In this document: piece by piece, positions 1-8,717 of the stretch | How positions within the stretch are numbered: position 1 is the first letter of the stretch | Layout of the letters: each line of letters opens with the position of its first letter | Assembly (NCBI GenBank): GCA_022736495.1 | Contig: DZCR01000081.1 | Location: 1 to 14,669, forward strand | DNA length: 14,669 nt | Reading direction: 5' to 3' | From: Desulfobacca acetoxidans | GTDB lineage: Bacteria > Desulfobacterota > Desulfobaccia > Desulfobaccales > 0-14-0-80-60-11 | Notes under the pieces: generated by a model | Told to the model about the DNA's origin: nothing | Seen by the model: the letters and a program-made list of their open reading frames with translations, nothing else | Database searches by the model: none | Made by a program: the position numbers and the translations under genes

Positions 1-206
1 ATTACTCGAAATGAACTTATGGCAAAAACTGCTGAGCAGAGTCAATAGGCAATTTTGAAATATCGTGATCTCTGAAAGCTGTCAGGTAACCTCGGGTTTC
101 GCCTTGAATCCGGCGCTCCTGCTTACATCCGGTATGAGCTGACCTGATGGGTTAATTTTTGGAAGCCCAAAACCGTAATATCTGACGATAAGGGAGGACC
201 AGCAAC
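1..206 (+). other. Left-edge leader region upstream of the proton ATPase
   Basis: No gene can be supported here. Frame 1 is open from the window edge to a TAG at 46-48 (about 15 residues ending TAEQSQ), which could be the tail of an upstream gene, but it is too short to identify. The rest is non-coding and ends with a good ribosome binding site (GGGAGGA, about 191-197) for the ATPase start at 207. Confidence 0.3.
152..181 (+). promoter_or_regulatory. Weak candidate promoter with inverted repeat, upstream of ATPase
   Basis: A weak sigma70-like pair is visible: TTAATT (152-157), an 18-bp spacer and TAATAT (176-181), about 25 bp upstream of the ATPase ATG. Between the boxes is a perfect 6-bp inverted repeat, TTTTGG (157-162) and CCAAAA (167-172) with a 4-nt loop, which could be an operator half-site pair or chance. 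Each hexamer has only 3-4 matches to consensus, so this is a suggestion only. Confidence 0.2.
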
Positions 207-2705
207 ATGCCAGAGCCAATCATTATTAGCGATGATGAGGCTAAACAGAAAAACCTTGCAGATCTTTTCCTCGCGCTGAGCAGTAGTCCCCAAGGCTTGA
301 GCAGCGCCGAGGCCGAAGCCCGCCTCTCCCAGTATGGCCCCAATGCCCTCAAGGAGAAAAAGAGCCATCCCCTCCTCAAATTCCTAAGCTACTTCTGGGG
401 CCCGATTCCCTGGATGATTGAAGTGGCGGCCATCCTCTCCGCCCTAGTGAAGCACTGGGGGGATCTGATCATTATCGTCTTTCTGCTGGCATTCAATGCC
501 ATCATCGGTTTCTGGGAAGAGCACGAAGCCGCCAACGCCCTGGAGGTTCTCAAAGATCAGCTTGCCCTCAAGGCCCGGGTCCTGAGGGATGGCCAGTGGC
601 AGGAAATCGAGGCCCCGGATCTGGTGCCGGGAGACGTCATTCGCGTGCGGCCAGGGGATATCATTCCTGCGGACCTCAAGTTGGTGGAAGGGGAATACCT
701 GAGCGTGGACCAGGCGGCCCTCACCGGGGAATCCCTGCCGGTGAACAAAGCCCCGAATGACATCGCCTATTCCGGGTCTATCGCCAAGCAGGGGGAGATG
801 GTGGCCCTGGTTGCCAGCACCGGCGGCAACACCTTCTTCGCCCGCACTGCCAAACTGGTGGAGACCGCGGGCGCGGTCTCCCACTTCCAAAAGGCGGTGA
901 TGCGCGTGGGAGACTTCTTAATTTTCATCGCGGTGGGACTGAGCCTCATCCTGGTCGTGGTGGAATTGCACCGGGGGCTGCCTGCCCTAGACCTGGCGGA
1001 GTTCGTTCTGATCCTGGTGGTGGCCTCCATCCCCGTGGCCATGCCTGCGGTGCTTTCCGTGACCATGGCCCTGGGGGCGCTGGCGCTCTCCAAGATGAAG
1101 GCCATCGTCTCGCGCCTGCAGGCCATTGAGGAAATGGCGGGCATAGATATCCTGTGCTCCGACAAGACAGGGACCCTGACGGTAAACCAGTTGACCCTGG
1201 GGGACCCGGTGACCTTCGGCCAGGCCGATCCCCAGGAGGTCATCACGGTGGCCTGCCTGGCCTCCCGGGCCGAGAACCGGGACGCCATCGATGATGCGGT
1301 CATGGACGGGTTGAAGGACAAAAGTCCCTTGCAGGCCTGTTCTTTAATGAAATTCCTCCCCTTCGACCCCGTGCACAAGCGCACTGAGGCCACCGTCAAA
1401 GAAGGCGATCAAACCTTCAAGGTGACCAAGGGGGCGCCCCAGATCATCATGGAGCTGTGTCATCTGGAGGGCGATATCCAGGCCAAAGCCAAAGAGGTTG
1501 TGGATGAGCTGGCTGCCAAGGGTTACCGCACCCTGGGGGTGGCCCGGGCCGATGCCGGTGACGCCTGGCGGTTTTTGGGCCTCCTGCCGCTGTTTGACCC
1601 GCCCCGGGAGGACGCGGCCGAAACCATTGCCGAGGCCCAGGCCCATGGCATCCGGGTGAAGATGATTACCGGAGACAATGTGGCCATCGGCCGGGAGATT
1701 GCCAAACAGTTGGGTTTGGGCACTAACATTCAGCCCGCCAGCGACCTCTTTCCTCAGGCAGGCGTCTGCGACCTGAGCAGCGCGGCGGTGGACAAGATTG
1801 AAAAGGCTGACGGCTTCGCCGAGGTCTTTCCCGAGCACAAGTACAATATCGTCAAGGCCCTGCAAGGCCGGGGGCACCTGGTGGCCATGACCGGCGACGG
1901 GGTCAACGATGCCCCGGCCCTGAAACAGGCCGAAGTGGGCATTGCGGTTTCCGGCGCCACCAACGCGGCCCAAGCGGCCGCGGCCCTGGTCCTCACCGCG
2001 CCCGGCCTCAAGGTCATCACCCACGCGGTGGAGGAAGCCCGGCGCATCTTCGAGCGCATGATGAGCTACACCGTCTACCGCATCGCCATGACCATCAGTA
2101 TCATGGTCTTTGTGGTGGCGGCCATGCTCTCTTACAACGTCTTCCCTCTCACCGCCATGATGATCATCATCCTGGCGCTCCTGGACGACATCCCCATCAT
2201 GGCCATCGCCTATGACAACACCTATCTCAGCCCCACGCCGGTGCGCTGGGAGATGGGCCGGGTGCTCACCGTGTCTACGGTGCTGGGCTTTTTAGCCACG
2301 ATCGAGAGCTTTCTGTTGTTTTTCCTCGGGCGCAACGTGCTTAACCTGCCTCTGCCCCAATTGCAGACCCTCCTGTTCCTGCGGTTGGCGGCCGGGGGGC
2401 ACCTGCTCCTTTTTGTCACCCGTACCAAGAAAGAGTTCTGGCAGCGGCCTTTTCCTTCCTGGCAACTGCTCACCGCCATCGTGTCCACCCAGATCGTGGC
2501 GGTGCTCATGTGCGGCTTCGGCTGGCTGGTCCCGCCCCTGCCCTGGGACCTCATCGGCTACGTTTGGACTTACATCATCGTCTGGATGATTATCCAGGAC
2601 CTCTGCAAATTGGGCCTCCACGCCCTGGTGGAAAACCGGACCCGGCACAAGCGGCGCTTCCTGGAGATGGTAAACCGGCGGCTCCATTCCCATCCGACGC
2701 CGTAG
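207..2705 (+). CDS. Plasma-membrane-type proton-efflux P-type ATPase (P3A family)
   Basis: This 832-residue protein should use ATP hydrolysis to export protons across the cytoplasmic membrane. The order of parts is that of P-type ATPases: an N-terminal cation-ATPase region, two membrane helices near residues 60-105, the actuator domain with TGES (173-176), the phosphorylation motif DKTGTLT with phospho-Asp 319, the nucleotide-binding KGAPQ (408-412), DPPR (464-467), MITGDN, and the hinge TGDGVNDAP (562-570). In the C-terminal membrane bundle the LLDDIPIM segment (Asp660/661) matches the TM6 signature of prokaryotic H+-ATPases rather than Ca2+ or heavy-metal pumps, and there is no N-terminal metal-binding domain. 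The short basic C-terminus lacks the long autoinhibitory tail of plant pumps. The ATG at 207 is preceded by GGGAGGA at good spacing. It stands alone, upstream of the oxidase locus; a role in pH homeostasis is inferred. Substrate H+ is a family-level assignment. Confidence 0.93.
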   Translation: MPEPIIISDDEAKQKNLADLFLALSSSPQGLSSAEAEARLSQYGPNALKEKKSHPLLKFLSYFWGPIPWMIEVAAILSALVKHWGDLIIIVFLLAFNAIIGFWEEHEAANALEVLKDQLALKARVLRDGQWQEIEAPDLVPGDVIRVRPGDIIPADLKLVEGEYLSVDQAALTGESLPVNKAPNDIAYSGSIAKQGEMVALVASTGGNTFFARTAKLVETAGAVSHFQKAVMRVGDFLIFIAVGLSLILVVVELHRGLPALDLAEFVLILVVASIPVAMPAVLSVTMALGALALSKMKAIVSRLQAIEEMAGIDILCSDKTGTLTVNQLTLGDPVTFGQADPQEVITVACLASRAENRDAIDDAVMDGLKDKSPLQACSLMKFLPFDPVHKRTEATVKEGDQTFKVTKGAPQIIMELCHLEGDIQAKAKEVVDELAAKGYRTLGVARADAGDAWRFLGLLPLFDPPREDAAETIAEAQAHGIRVKMITGDNVAIGREIAKQLGLGTNIQPASDLFPQAGVCDLSSAAVDKIEKADGFAEVFPEHKYNIVKALQGRGHLVAMTGDGVNDAPALKQAEVGIAVSGATNAAQAAAALVLTAPGLKVITHAVEEARRIFERMMSYTVYRIAMTISIMVFVVAAMLSYNVFPLTAMMIIILALLDDIPIMAIAYDNTYLSPTPVRWEMGRVLTVSTVLGFLATIESFLLFFLGRNVLNLPLPQLQTLLFLRLAAGGHLLLFVTRTKKEFWQRPFPSWQLLTAIVSTQIVAVLMCGFGWLVPPLPWDLIGYVWTYIIVWMIIQDLCKLGLHALVENRTRHKRRFLEMVNRRLHSHPTP

Positions 2706-2850
2706 CGCATTAAGTCAAACAGCCCGCAGTGGATTGGGGTCAGGAGTTTTTTGCGGGTTCAGCAACCGTGTAATGAAAAAGTAGGACAGCGTTTGCCCCA
2801 CCAAAGTTTATGCTTATGTTGAGAAAGAACACCTGTCTGGAGGACGGCGG

Positions 2851-3355
2851 ATGGATGGCTCTGCCCATGTAATCCTTATCCCGGCTGCATTTTGCCGTGA
2901 CCACCATGTTTCACATTTCCTGGGCGGCCTTGTCCGTGGGCTTAAGCGCCATGCTGGTGGTGCTGGAGGGCCTGTGGCTTAAGACCGGGGATGAGGCTTA
3001 TTATCGTCATGCCCGGTTCTGGGGTAAGCTCTTTCTCTTGAATTTCGTCGTCGGGGTGGTTAGCGGGGTGCCCCTGGAGTTCCAGTTCGGCACTAACTGG
3101 GGCAGATTTGCTGCCGCCACCGGCGGTTTTTTCGGCAATATCCTGGGCTTTGAGACCGTGATGGCCTTCATGCTGGAAGCGGGATTTCTGGGCATCATGT
3201 TCTCGGCTTTCTGGATCATGGTGGCCAATTCCTGGTGGGGCTCATTAATATCGGCCGATACCTTGCAATCCTTGCTCCCAGGTCTTAATTTTCCATTTAA
3301 GATTTACCTGATCTCCGGTGTGATAACCTACGCCTTATCGCGTGCAGTTCCATGA
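2851..3355 (+). pseudogene. cydA: 5' remnant of cydA, cytochrome bd quinol oxidase subunit I (broken)
   Basis: Codons from 2876 to about 3238 clearly encode the N-terminus of CydA: LSRLHFAVTTMFH (with the haem-ligand-type His at 2912), then ARFWGKLFLLNFVVGVVSG and the signature EFQFGTNW. The gene is broken in three ways. First, a strong ribosome binding site (GGAGGA, 2839-2844) precedes the ATG at 2851, but its frame does not join the CydA frame, and in the CydA frame an ATG at 2867 is followed at once by TAA (2870-2872). Second, at about 3202/3203 GIMF runs straight into SAFWIMVANSW, skipping roughly 24 residues found in intact CydA. Third, similarity stops at 3238 after about 120 codons, whereas full CydA has about 440-520. 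The tail to the TGA at 3353-3355 is unrecognised. A short product from the GTG at 2897 is possible, but it would start inside the first helix and lack the Q loop and most haem ligands. Confidence 0.85.
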
Positions 3356-3496
3356 GACACATTTATTTTTCATACATTATCGGCAGCTATCTTGCTGATT
3401 TTTATGATAATTTAAATTATATATGGAATTGTTCCACCCTGTCCAAGAAAGTGCGCCATCTCTGAATGTAAAGACCCTTGAGACATTGGGGGATAA
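3356..3496 (+). promoter_or_regulatory. AT-rich upstream region of the cyo operon, candidate promoter
   Basis: This non-coding stretch is much more AT-rich than its surroundings, especially 3361-3425, and most likely holds the cyo promoter. One possible pair is TTGCTG (3392-3397), a 17-bp spacer and AATTAT (3415-3420), about 75 bp upstream of cyoA. A clean FNR or ArcA box was not found by eye. The ribosome binding site for cyoA is the GGGGG run at 3488-3492. Confidence 0.3.
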
Positions 3497-4423
3497 ATGA
3501 AGAGAAAGAAAGATTTTGTTCTTGTCGGCCTGTTATCCATAGGTGCCGTAACTCTCCTCGGAGGTTGCAGCACGATACTCTTGTTCGACCCCAAAGGACC
3601 GATCGGCGAATCGGAGCGGTTCGTCATCATTGCGGCCATTGTGCTCATGAGTATCGTCGTCATTCCCGTCTTTATCATGAATTTCTGGTTTGCCCGAAAG
3701 TACCGCGCTGCCAATACCGCATCGACTTATATGCCCAAATGGAGTTATTCCGCTAAAATCGATTTGGTCATGTGGGCGGTTCCCATTGCCATTGTCACGG
3801 TTCTGGCGATTCTGGCCTGGACCCGGACCCATGCTCTGGACCCCTATAAGCCTATCCCTTCGGCCGAGAAGCCCCTCACCATCGAAGCCGTATCCCTGGA
3901 TTGGAAATGGCTCTTCATTTACCCGGATCAAAACATCGCCACCGTCAATCAGATCACTTTTCCCGTCAACGTTCCGGTCAGCTTCAAACTCACCTCGGAC
4001 ACCGTCATGACTTCCTTCTTCATTCCGCAGCTGGGCAGCCAGATTTACGCCATGGGAGGCATGCGAACCCGCTTGCACCTCCTGGCTGATAAACCCGGCA
4101 CGTATGCCGGTCAGAATAATCAAATCAGCGGTCGCGGTTACGCTTACATGCATTTCAAGGCGCATGCGGTTTCCCCCGAAGAGTTTCAAGCCTGGGTGCA
4201 AAAGGTCAGGCAATCCCCGGAAAAGCTTGATCTGAACCGATATGAGGAGCTCGCCAAGCCGAACGACGGCTACTACCCGGTGACCCATTTCTCTGCCGTC
4301 AAGCCCGATCTGTTCTTGTATGTCCTGAGAAAATACGATCCCATGTGGGGCAAAAATCACGGTCATATGAGCCGAAGCTCTGTTTCACCACACCCCAGAA
4401 CCGACCTTGCGGAGGGAAATTGA
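3497..4423 (+). CDS. cyoA: Cytochrome bo3-type quinol oxidase subunit II
   Basis: This is subunit II (308 residues) of a haem-copper quinol oxidase, a membrane-anchored lipoprotein with a periplasmic cupredoxin fold. The N-terminus is a lipoprotein signal with lipobox LGGC (Cys24), followed by two membrane helices at roughly residues 40-65 and 85-110. The periplasmic domain has the typical [17 protein letters not shown] and [16 protein letters not shown] segments. The CuA ligands of cytochrome c oxidases (the CxxxC and following His/Met) are absent and replaced by [11 protein letters not shown], so the electron donor should be quinol, not cytochrome c. The ATG at 3497 follows a GGGGG run. The gene ends one base before the cyoB ATG, showing operon organisation and probable translational coupling. 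Length matches the family (E. coli CyoA has 315 residues). Confidence 0.95.
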   Translation: MKRKKDFVLVGLLSIGAVTLLGGCSTILLFDPKGPIGESERFVIIAAIVLMSIVVIPVFIMNFWFARKYRAANTASTYMPKWSYSAKIDLVMWAVPIAIVTVLAILAWTRTHALDPYKPIPSAEKPLTIEAVSLDWKWLFIYPDQNIATVNQITFPVNVPVSFKLTSDTVMTSFFIPQLGSQIYAMGGMRTRLHLLADKPGTYAGQNNQISGRGYAYMHFKAHAVSPEEFQAWVQKVRQSPEKLDLNRYEELAKPNDGYYPVTHFSAVKPDLFLYVLRKYDPMWGKNHGHMSRSSVSPHPRTDLAEGN

Positions 4424-4424
4424 G

Positions 4425-6452
4425 ATGTTTGGCAAGCTCACCCTTTCAGCAATTCCGTATGACCAACCGATTGTGATGAGTGCCGTAGGTGGTGCGGCTC
4501 TCCTGGGTTTGGTGATCCTGGCCTTGATCACTTACTACCGAAAATGGCGCTACCTTTACCACGAATGGCTGACCAGCCTCGACCACAAAAAGATCGGCAT
4601 CATGTACATTATCCTCGCCCTGGTCATGCTGCTGCGGGGGTTTTCCGATGCCATTCTGATGCGCTCTCAGCAGGCCGTTGCCGCGGGCGGCTCCCTGGGC
4701 TTTCTGGCCGCTGAGCACTTCGATCAGATCTTCAGCGCCCATGGCTCGATCATGATCATCTTTATGGCCATGCCGTTTCTGGTGGGGTTGATAAATATCG
4801 TGGTGCCGCAGCAAATCGGGGCCCGGGATGTCGCCTTTCCCTTTATGAATTCGATCAGTCTCTGGCTCACCGCGGCCGGGGCGCTGCTGGTCATGGTATC
4901 TTTGGGTGTGGGTGAGTTCTCCCAGGCCGGATGGTCGGGATATACCCCGCTGACCGAACAACAGTATAGCCCCGGCACCGGGGTGGACTATTGGATCTGG
5001 GCCTTCCAGATCGCCGGCATCGGCTCGACCATGACCGGTATCAATTTTCTCGTCACCATCCTAAAAATGCGCGCTCCCGGCATGAAGCTCATGCGGATGC
5101 CGTTGTTTGTCTGGACTGCTCTTTGCACCAACGTGCTCATGGTTTGGGCCTTCCCGGTGCTGACGGTCGCCCTGGCACTGCTAACCCTCGATCGCTATCT
5201 GGGGATGCATTTTTTCACCAACGGGCTCGGTGGCAACATGATGATGTATGTCAACCTGTTCTGGACCTGGGGGCATCCCGAGGTTTATATCGTGATCCTG
5301 CCGGCATTCGGGATCTACTCGGAGGTCGTCGCCACGTTCTCCGGAAAGCGGCTGTTCGGCTATGCCTCCATGGTCTATGCCACTGCGGTCATCACGGTTC
5401 TCTCTTTTTCCGTCTGGGTGCATCATTTTTTCACTATGGGCGCCAGCCCGAACGTCAATATCTTTTTCGGGATTGCCACCATGATGATCGCCATCCCCAC
5501 CGGGGTGAAGACCTTCAACTGGCTGTTCACCATGTATCGCGGCCGCATCAGGTTTCATCAGTCGATGTACTGGACCCTGGCCTTCATCGTGACCTTCGCC
5601 CTCGGCGGGTCTTCAGGCGTCATGATGTCTATCCCACCCGCTGATTACGTGCTCCACAACAGCCTGTTTCTGATCGCACATTTCCACAATGTGCTGATCC
5701 CGGGTTCGCTGTTCGGCTTTTTTGCCGGTTATTATTATTGGTTCCCCAAGGCCATCGGCTTTCGTTTGGACGAAAATTGGGGCAAACGCGCCTTCTGGTG
5801 CTGGCTGATCGGCTTTTATCTGGCCTTTGCCCCCCTGTATGTGCTGGGCTTCATGGGCATGCCCCGCCGCATGGCGCATTATGCCACGCCGACCTGGCAC
5901 CCCTATCTGCTCGTCGCCGCCTTGGGTACGGCTGTAATTGCGCTGGGCATCCTCTTTCAGGGCATCCAATTGCTCGTTAGCATTAAGGAGCGCCAGGCCT
6001 TAAGCGACCCCACCGGCGATCCCTGGCACGGCCGCACCTTGGAGTGGCTGACCGCTTCTCCTCCCGCGGAATATAACTTCCCGTCCATACCCGTCGTCGC
6101 TGACATCGATGCCTTTATGGACATGAAAGAAAAAGGCATCGCTCACCTGCAGCCAGACCAATATCACGACATCGAGATGCCGAAAAACGCGCCCCACGGC
6201 TTGATCATCGGCGCCTTGGCCTTCGTGTTCAGCTTTGCCCTGATCTGGTACATCTGGTGGCTGGCCATAGTGGCCGCTCTGGGAGTTCTTGCCACGGTCA
6301 TTGCCCGCTCGATCGACGACCACATCCATCACATCATACCCGCCGCCGAGGTCGAGCGGATCGAAACTGAACGCTTCGCCAGTTGGCCTTGGTCGGGGAG
6401 AGACTCCGCGTCAGCCCGACAGACCATCCCAGAACCTTTGCTGGAGAGGTAA
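4425..6452 (+). CDS. cyoB: Cytochrome bo3-type quinol oxidase subunit I
   Basis: This is the catalytic subunit (675 residues), which reduces O2 to water at a haem-copper centre while pumping protons. From the ATG at 4425 the numbering matches E. coli CyoB exactly in the N-terminal region: quinol-site residues Arg71, Asp75, His98 and Gln101, and low-spin haem ligand His106. The D-channel Asp lies in [15 protein letters not shown] carries the CuB His, the channel Glu and the Tyr cross-linked to it. WVHHFF provides the other two CuB ligands, [10 protein letters not shown] the K-channel Lys, and AHFHN the haem ligands. No active-site residue appears to be missing. I prefer this ATG to the TTG at 4407 because of that numbering match, the ribosome binding site GGAGGG (about 4411-4416) and the 1-nt gap after cyoA. 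It is an A-type enzyme by its D- and K-channel residues. Confidence 0.97.
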   Translation: MFGKLTLSAIPYDQPIVMSAVGGAALLGLVILALITYYRKWRYLYHEWLTSLDHKKIGIMYIILALVMLLRGFSDAILMRSQQAVAAGGSLGFLAAEHFDQIFSAHGSIMIIFMAMPFLVGLINIVVPQQIGARDVAFPFMNSISLWLTAAGALLVMVSLGVGEFSQAGWSGYTPLTEQQYSPGTGVDYWIWAFQIAGIGSTMTGINFLVTILKMRAPGMKLMRMPLFVWTALCTNVLMVWAFPVLTVALALLTLDRYLGMHFFTNGLGGNMMMYVNLFWTWGHPEVYIVILPAFGIYSEVVATFSGKRLFGYASMVYATAVITVLSFSVWVHHFFTMGASPNVNIFFGIATMMIAIPTGVKTFNWLFTMYRGRIRFHQSMYWTLAFIVTFALGGSSGVMMSIPPADYVLHNSLFLIAHFHNVLIPGSLFGFFAGYYYWFPKAIGFRLDENWGKRAFWCWLIGFYLAFAPLYVLGFMGMPRRMAHYATPTWHPYLLVAALGTAVIALGILFQGIQLLVSIKERQALSDPTGDPWHGRTLEWLTASPPAEYNFPSIPVVADIDAFMDMKEKGIAHLQPDQYHDIEMPKNAPHGLIIGALAFVFSFALIWYIWWLAIVAALGVLATVIARSIDDHIHHIIPAAEVERIETERFASWPWSGRDSASARQTIPEPLLER

Positions 6453-7070
6453 ATGATGACCACAGGCACCGCAACCATCGCCATCGCTCCTAACGCAGAA
6501 GTCGAATCCTCCGATACCATCGAGATTCAGACCTTCGGTTTCTGGATCTATCTTATGAGCGACCTCATCATCTTTGCGACGCTCTTTGCGACGTTTGTCG
6601 TTTTGGACAAGAACTTTGCCGGGGGACCCACGGGGAAAGATTTGTTTGACCTGCCTTACACGCTGGGTGAAACCTTGTTCCTGCTGTTCAGCAGCGTAAC
6701 CTATGGTCTGGTCATGCTGGCCGTGCACGGCGGCAACAAGAAGTGGGTATTGATCGGGCTCGCCGTGACCTTTCTGCTGGGGCTCGGATTTGTCTCCATG
6801 GAAATTCATGAGTTTTACGGCCTGGTTGCCGCGGGACACGGACCGGACCAGAGCGCCTTCCTGTCGAGTTTTTTTACCCTGGTAGGCACTCACGGCACCC
6901 ATGTGACTTTCGGGCTGATCTGGATGGCGGTCATGATGGGTCAGGTCGCCGTCAAAGGGTTGACCTCCCCCGTACAATCAAGGCTGCTGCGTCTGAGCAT
7001 GTTCTGGCATTTTCTGGATATCATCTGGATCGGCATATTCAGTATCGTCTACCTGAAGGGGGTGGTGTAA
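6453..7070 (+). CDS. cyoC: Cytochrome bo3-type quinol oxidase subunit III
   Basis: This is a five-helix integral membrane subunit of 205 residues (E. coli CyoC has 204) that stabilises subunit I and is thought to help proton uptake. Diagnostic features are the N-terminal FGFWIYLMSDLIIFATLFATF helix region, the GGN/KKWVLIG linker, EIHEFYGL, the GTHGTHVTFGLIWM helix and the closing FWHFLDIIWIGIFSIVYL segment, all typical of quinol-oxidase subunit III. The ATG at 6453 follows the cyoB TAA with no gap, and GGAGAGG (6443-6449) is the ribosome binding site. A second ATG at 6456 is equally possible. The next gene also abuts without a gap. Confidence 0.95.
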   Translation: MMTTGTATIAIAPNAEVESSDTIEIQTFGFWIYLMSDLIIFATLFATFVVLDKNFAGGPTGKDLFDLPYTLGETLFLLFSSVTYGLVMLAVHGGNKKWVLIGLAVTFLLGLGFVSMEIHEFYGLVAAGHGPDQSAFLSSFFTLVGTHGTHVTFGLIWMAVMMGQVAVKGLTSPVQSRLLRLSMFWHFLDIIWIGIFSIVYLKGVV

Positions 7071-7397
7071 ATGAGTCAAGCATCTATCGACAGCACCGGC
7101 GCCAGCCGGGGAAGTCTCAAATCCTATCTCACCGGCTTCGTGCTTGCCCTCATTCTGACCGCAATTCCGTTTGCCTTGGTGATGCGCGGTACCTTGTCCT
7201 CCGTAACGGCCCTGGCCGCCATCTTCAGTGCGGCCTTCGTGCAGATTCTGGTGCACCTGCATTACTTCCTGCATCTGGACACGTCCTCCGCGGCGCGTTG
7301 GAACGTGCTGGCCATGATATTCACTATATTGATCATGATCCTCTTCGTCGGTGGCGGCCTCTGGATCATGTGGACCCTGCATTACCGAATGATGTGA
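7071..7397 (+). CDS. cyoD: Cytochrome bo3-type quinol oxidase subunit IV
   Basis: This is a small membrane subunit (108 residues; E. coli CyoD has 109) with three predicted helices, at roughly residues 18-38, 45-68 and 78-102. The pattern [20 protein letters not shown], followed by [16 protein letters not shown] and a final [24 protein letters not shown] helix, is the usual CyoD layout. The subunit carries no cofactor and supports assembly of the CuB site in subunit I. Its ATG follows the cyoC TAA with no gap, and its TGA is one base from the cyoE ATG, so it is certainly part of the same transcript. Confidence 0.93.
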   Translation: MSQASIDSTGASRGSLKSYLTGFVLALILTAIPFALVMRGTLSSVTALAAIFSAAFVQILVHLHYFLHLDTSSAARWNVLAMIFTILIMILFVGGGLWIMWTLHYRMM

Positions 7398-7398
7398 G

Positions 7399-8298
7399 AT
7401 GCCTCACAGGATCAAAAACTATGTGCTCGTTGCCAAACCGGGGATCGTTTTCGGCAACCTGATCTCCGCAGCAGCCGGCTTTTTCCTTGCCTCCAAAGGG
7501 CAGGTTGATGGCGTGGCTCTCCCGGCGACCCTCATCGGCATATCCCTGGTGGTCGCTTCCGGTTGCATTTTCAACAACTATGTCGATAGAAGCCTAGACC
7601 GAAAAATGCTCCGGACCCGCCACCGTGTCCTGGCCCAGGGGCTCATCTCACCGAAGATTGCCCTAACCTACGCCACGCTTTTGGGCTTGGCCGGCTTGAG
7701 CCTGCTCTGGGCGGCAACCAACCTGCTGTCCGTGGTCATCGTGCTTTCGGGTTTTGTGATTTATGTGGGCGTGTATAGCCTGTACCTGAAGCGCAATTCC
7801 GTCTACGCCGCCTTGATCGGCAGTCTGGCGGGAGCCGCACCGCCCCTGGCGGGATATTGCGCCGTCACCGGGGCCTTCGATTTGGGAGCAGTGATCTTGT
7901 TGTCGATCTTCAGTCTCTGGCAGATGCCTCACTGCTACGCCATCGCGGTTTTTCGGTTTGATGATTACATGGCTGCGGCCATCCCGGTTCTGCCGGTCAA
8001 GCAGGGAATAGCCGCGGCAAAAAAGCATATGGTCGGTTACATCTTGGCCTTTATGGTCGCCACGCTTATGCTGACCTTCGGGGGGTACACCGGTTACAGC
8101 ACCTTTGCCGTGGCGACCGTGTTGGGCCTGTCCTGGCTGTATATGGCCTGGTCGGGCTACCAGGCAAAAGATGAGCGGCTCTGGGCCAAGAAGCTGTTTA
8201 TCTTCTCTATTCTGACCATATTCATTCTGAGCGTCATGATGTCCATCGATTTCACCGCGCCGGTCCCGCCAGAAATGCTTCTGAGCTATGCTCCATAG
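7399..8298 (+). CDS. cyoE: Protohaem IX farnesyltransferase (haem O synthase)
   Basis: This polytopic UbiA-superfamily prenyltransferase (299 residues) converts haem B to haem O by adding a farnesyl group, supplying the haem O needed by subunit I. The Mg2+/diphosphate-binding motif NxxxDxxxD is present as Asn59, Asp63 and Asp67 ([12 protein letters not shown]), followed by RTRHR. A second conserved region, [17 protein letters not shown], and VLPVKQG are also typical. The ATG at 7399 lies one base after the cyoD stop. Presence of this gene as the last member completes a standard cyoABCDE set, so the operon looks self-sufficient. The gene ends in TAG at 8296-8298, and a small open frame overlaps its last codons. 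Confidence 0.95.
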   Translation: MPHRIKNYVLVAKPGIVFGNLISAAAGFFLASKGQVDGVALPATLIGISLVVASGCIFNNYVDRSLDRKMLRTRHRVLAQGLISPKIALTYATLLGLAGLSLLWAATNLLSVVIVLSGFVIYVGVYSLYLKRNSVYAALIGSLAGAAPPLAGYCAVTGAFDLGAVILLSIFSLWQMPHCYAIAVFRFDDYMAAAIPVLPVKQGIAAAKKHMVGYILAFMVATLMLTFGGYTGYSTFAVATVLGLSWLYMAWSGYQAKDERLWAKKLFIFSILTIFILSVMMSIDFTAPVPPEMLLSYAP

Positions 8299-8410
8299 TC
8301 CAAACCGCGGTATTGAGAAAATTGTGATCCGTAAGAGCGGTATCGAAGCGCCAGGGATATCTCTGATCAAGGCTTTCGACCAGGCTCAGAGAGAATACCA
8401 TCAGGCCTGA
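8288..8410 (+). CDS. Small unrecognised open frame overlapping the cyoE end
   Basis: A 40-codon open frame starts with an ATG inside the last codons of cyoE and ends in TGA at 8408-8410. The predicted peptide is hydrophilic (it includes [13 protein letters not shown] and ends REYHQA), has no membrane helix and matches nothing I recognise. It is in the same frame as the cydB-like remnant that begins directly after the TGA, so the two may have been one frame once. It may be decayed sequence rather than a gene. Confidence 0.2.
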   Translation: MLHSPNRGIEKIVIRKSGIEAPGISLIKAFDQAQREYHQA

Positions 8411-8587
8411 GTGGCCGGGGATTCCAACCAGGAAACCACCCCCATCGTCTGGAGCCTGGTCCTTTTTGCCCAGGCCTCTTTCGGGGTGACCGCCAGCATC
8501 CATCCCTCCGTCATTCCGCCGTACCTTACCCTAACAACCGCGGCCGCGGCTATGGCGCCTACGAGGATTGAGCCAGCTTCGATTTAA
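8411..8587 (+). pseudogene. cydB: Probable 3' remnant of cydB, cytochrome bd oxidase subunit II
   Basis: The frame after the TGA at 8408-8410 encodes PIVWSLVLF, then SIHPSVIPPYLTL and AAAA, and stops at TAA 8585-8587. This follows the conserved penultimate region of CydB, where families show a pattern like SLxxF, SxxPYxxPPSLT(I/L) and xxAAA in the last-but-one helix and its loop. The final helix of CydB is absent, as are all upstream regions, so roughly 50 codons of a protein of about 340-380 remain, with several conserved positions already changed (for example the Tyr of PY and the Trp of the LTxWxAA pattern). No ribosome binding site or valid start is evident. Position is supporting evidence: cydB normally follows cydA, whose 5' remnant lies on the other side of the cyo operon. 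Identification rests on a short motif and is moderately secure. Confidence 0.6.
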
Positions 8588-8688
8588 GGCCATCTCGTTA
8601 AACGAGGGCTGGCTTGCGGCCCCTGCCCCTGGACCGCCGCCTGGATAGAAGTCTGATGTTTCGTGGTTGTCAAACTGAGACCCGAGTC
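8588..8688 (+). other. Intergenic spacer with small hairpin
   Basis: No coding potential was recognised between the cydB-like remnant and the kinase promoter. A short perfect palindrome, CTCGTTAAACGAG (8594-8606), could form a five-pair hairpin, but no T-run follows, so it is not a convincing terminator. Confidence 0.3.
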
Positions 8689-8717
8689 TTGACCTGCGAC
8701 TTTAGAACCCATAGTAT
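8689..8717 (+). promoter_or_regulatory. Candidate sigma70 promoter for the hybrid kinase
   Basis: TTGACC (8689-8694) is separated by 17 bp from TAGTAT (8712-8717), which continues as TAGTATAAA. The -35 has 5 of 6 and the -10 has 4 of 6 consensus matches. A start near 8724 would give a leader of about 90 nt before the GTG at 8817. Confidence 0.45.

Noticed and set aside
1..13. Left edge sequence ATTACTC, like the end of the 14515-14614 element
   Set aside because: Only seven bases match and the following bases diverge; no second end or TA-flanked partner is seen, so it is likely chance.
123..2693. Several open frames of 60-226 codons on the minus strand opposite the ATPase
   Set aside because: They are antisense to a fully conserved P-type ATPase, have no recognisable domains and are explained by GC-rich codon bias.
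2715..2762. CCCGCA/TGCGGG inverted repeat after the ATPase gene as a terminator
   Set aside because: The loop is about 25 nt and the T-run lies inside the loop rather than after the stem, so it does not fit an intrinsic terminator.
4407..4424. TTG start giving six extra residues on CyoB
   Set aside because: The TTG would lie at or before the ribosome binding site, and the ATG at 4425 gives residue numbers identical to E. coli CyoB (Arg71, Asp75, His98, Gln101, His106).
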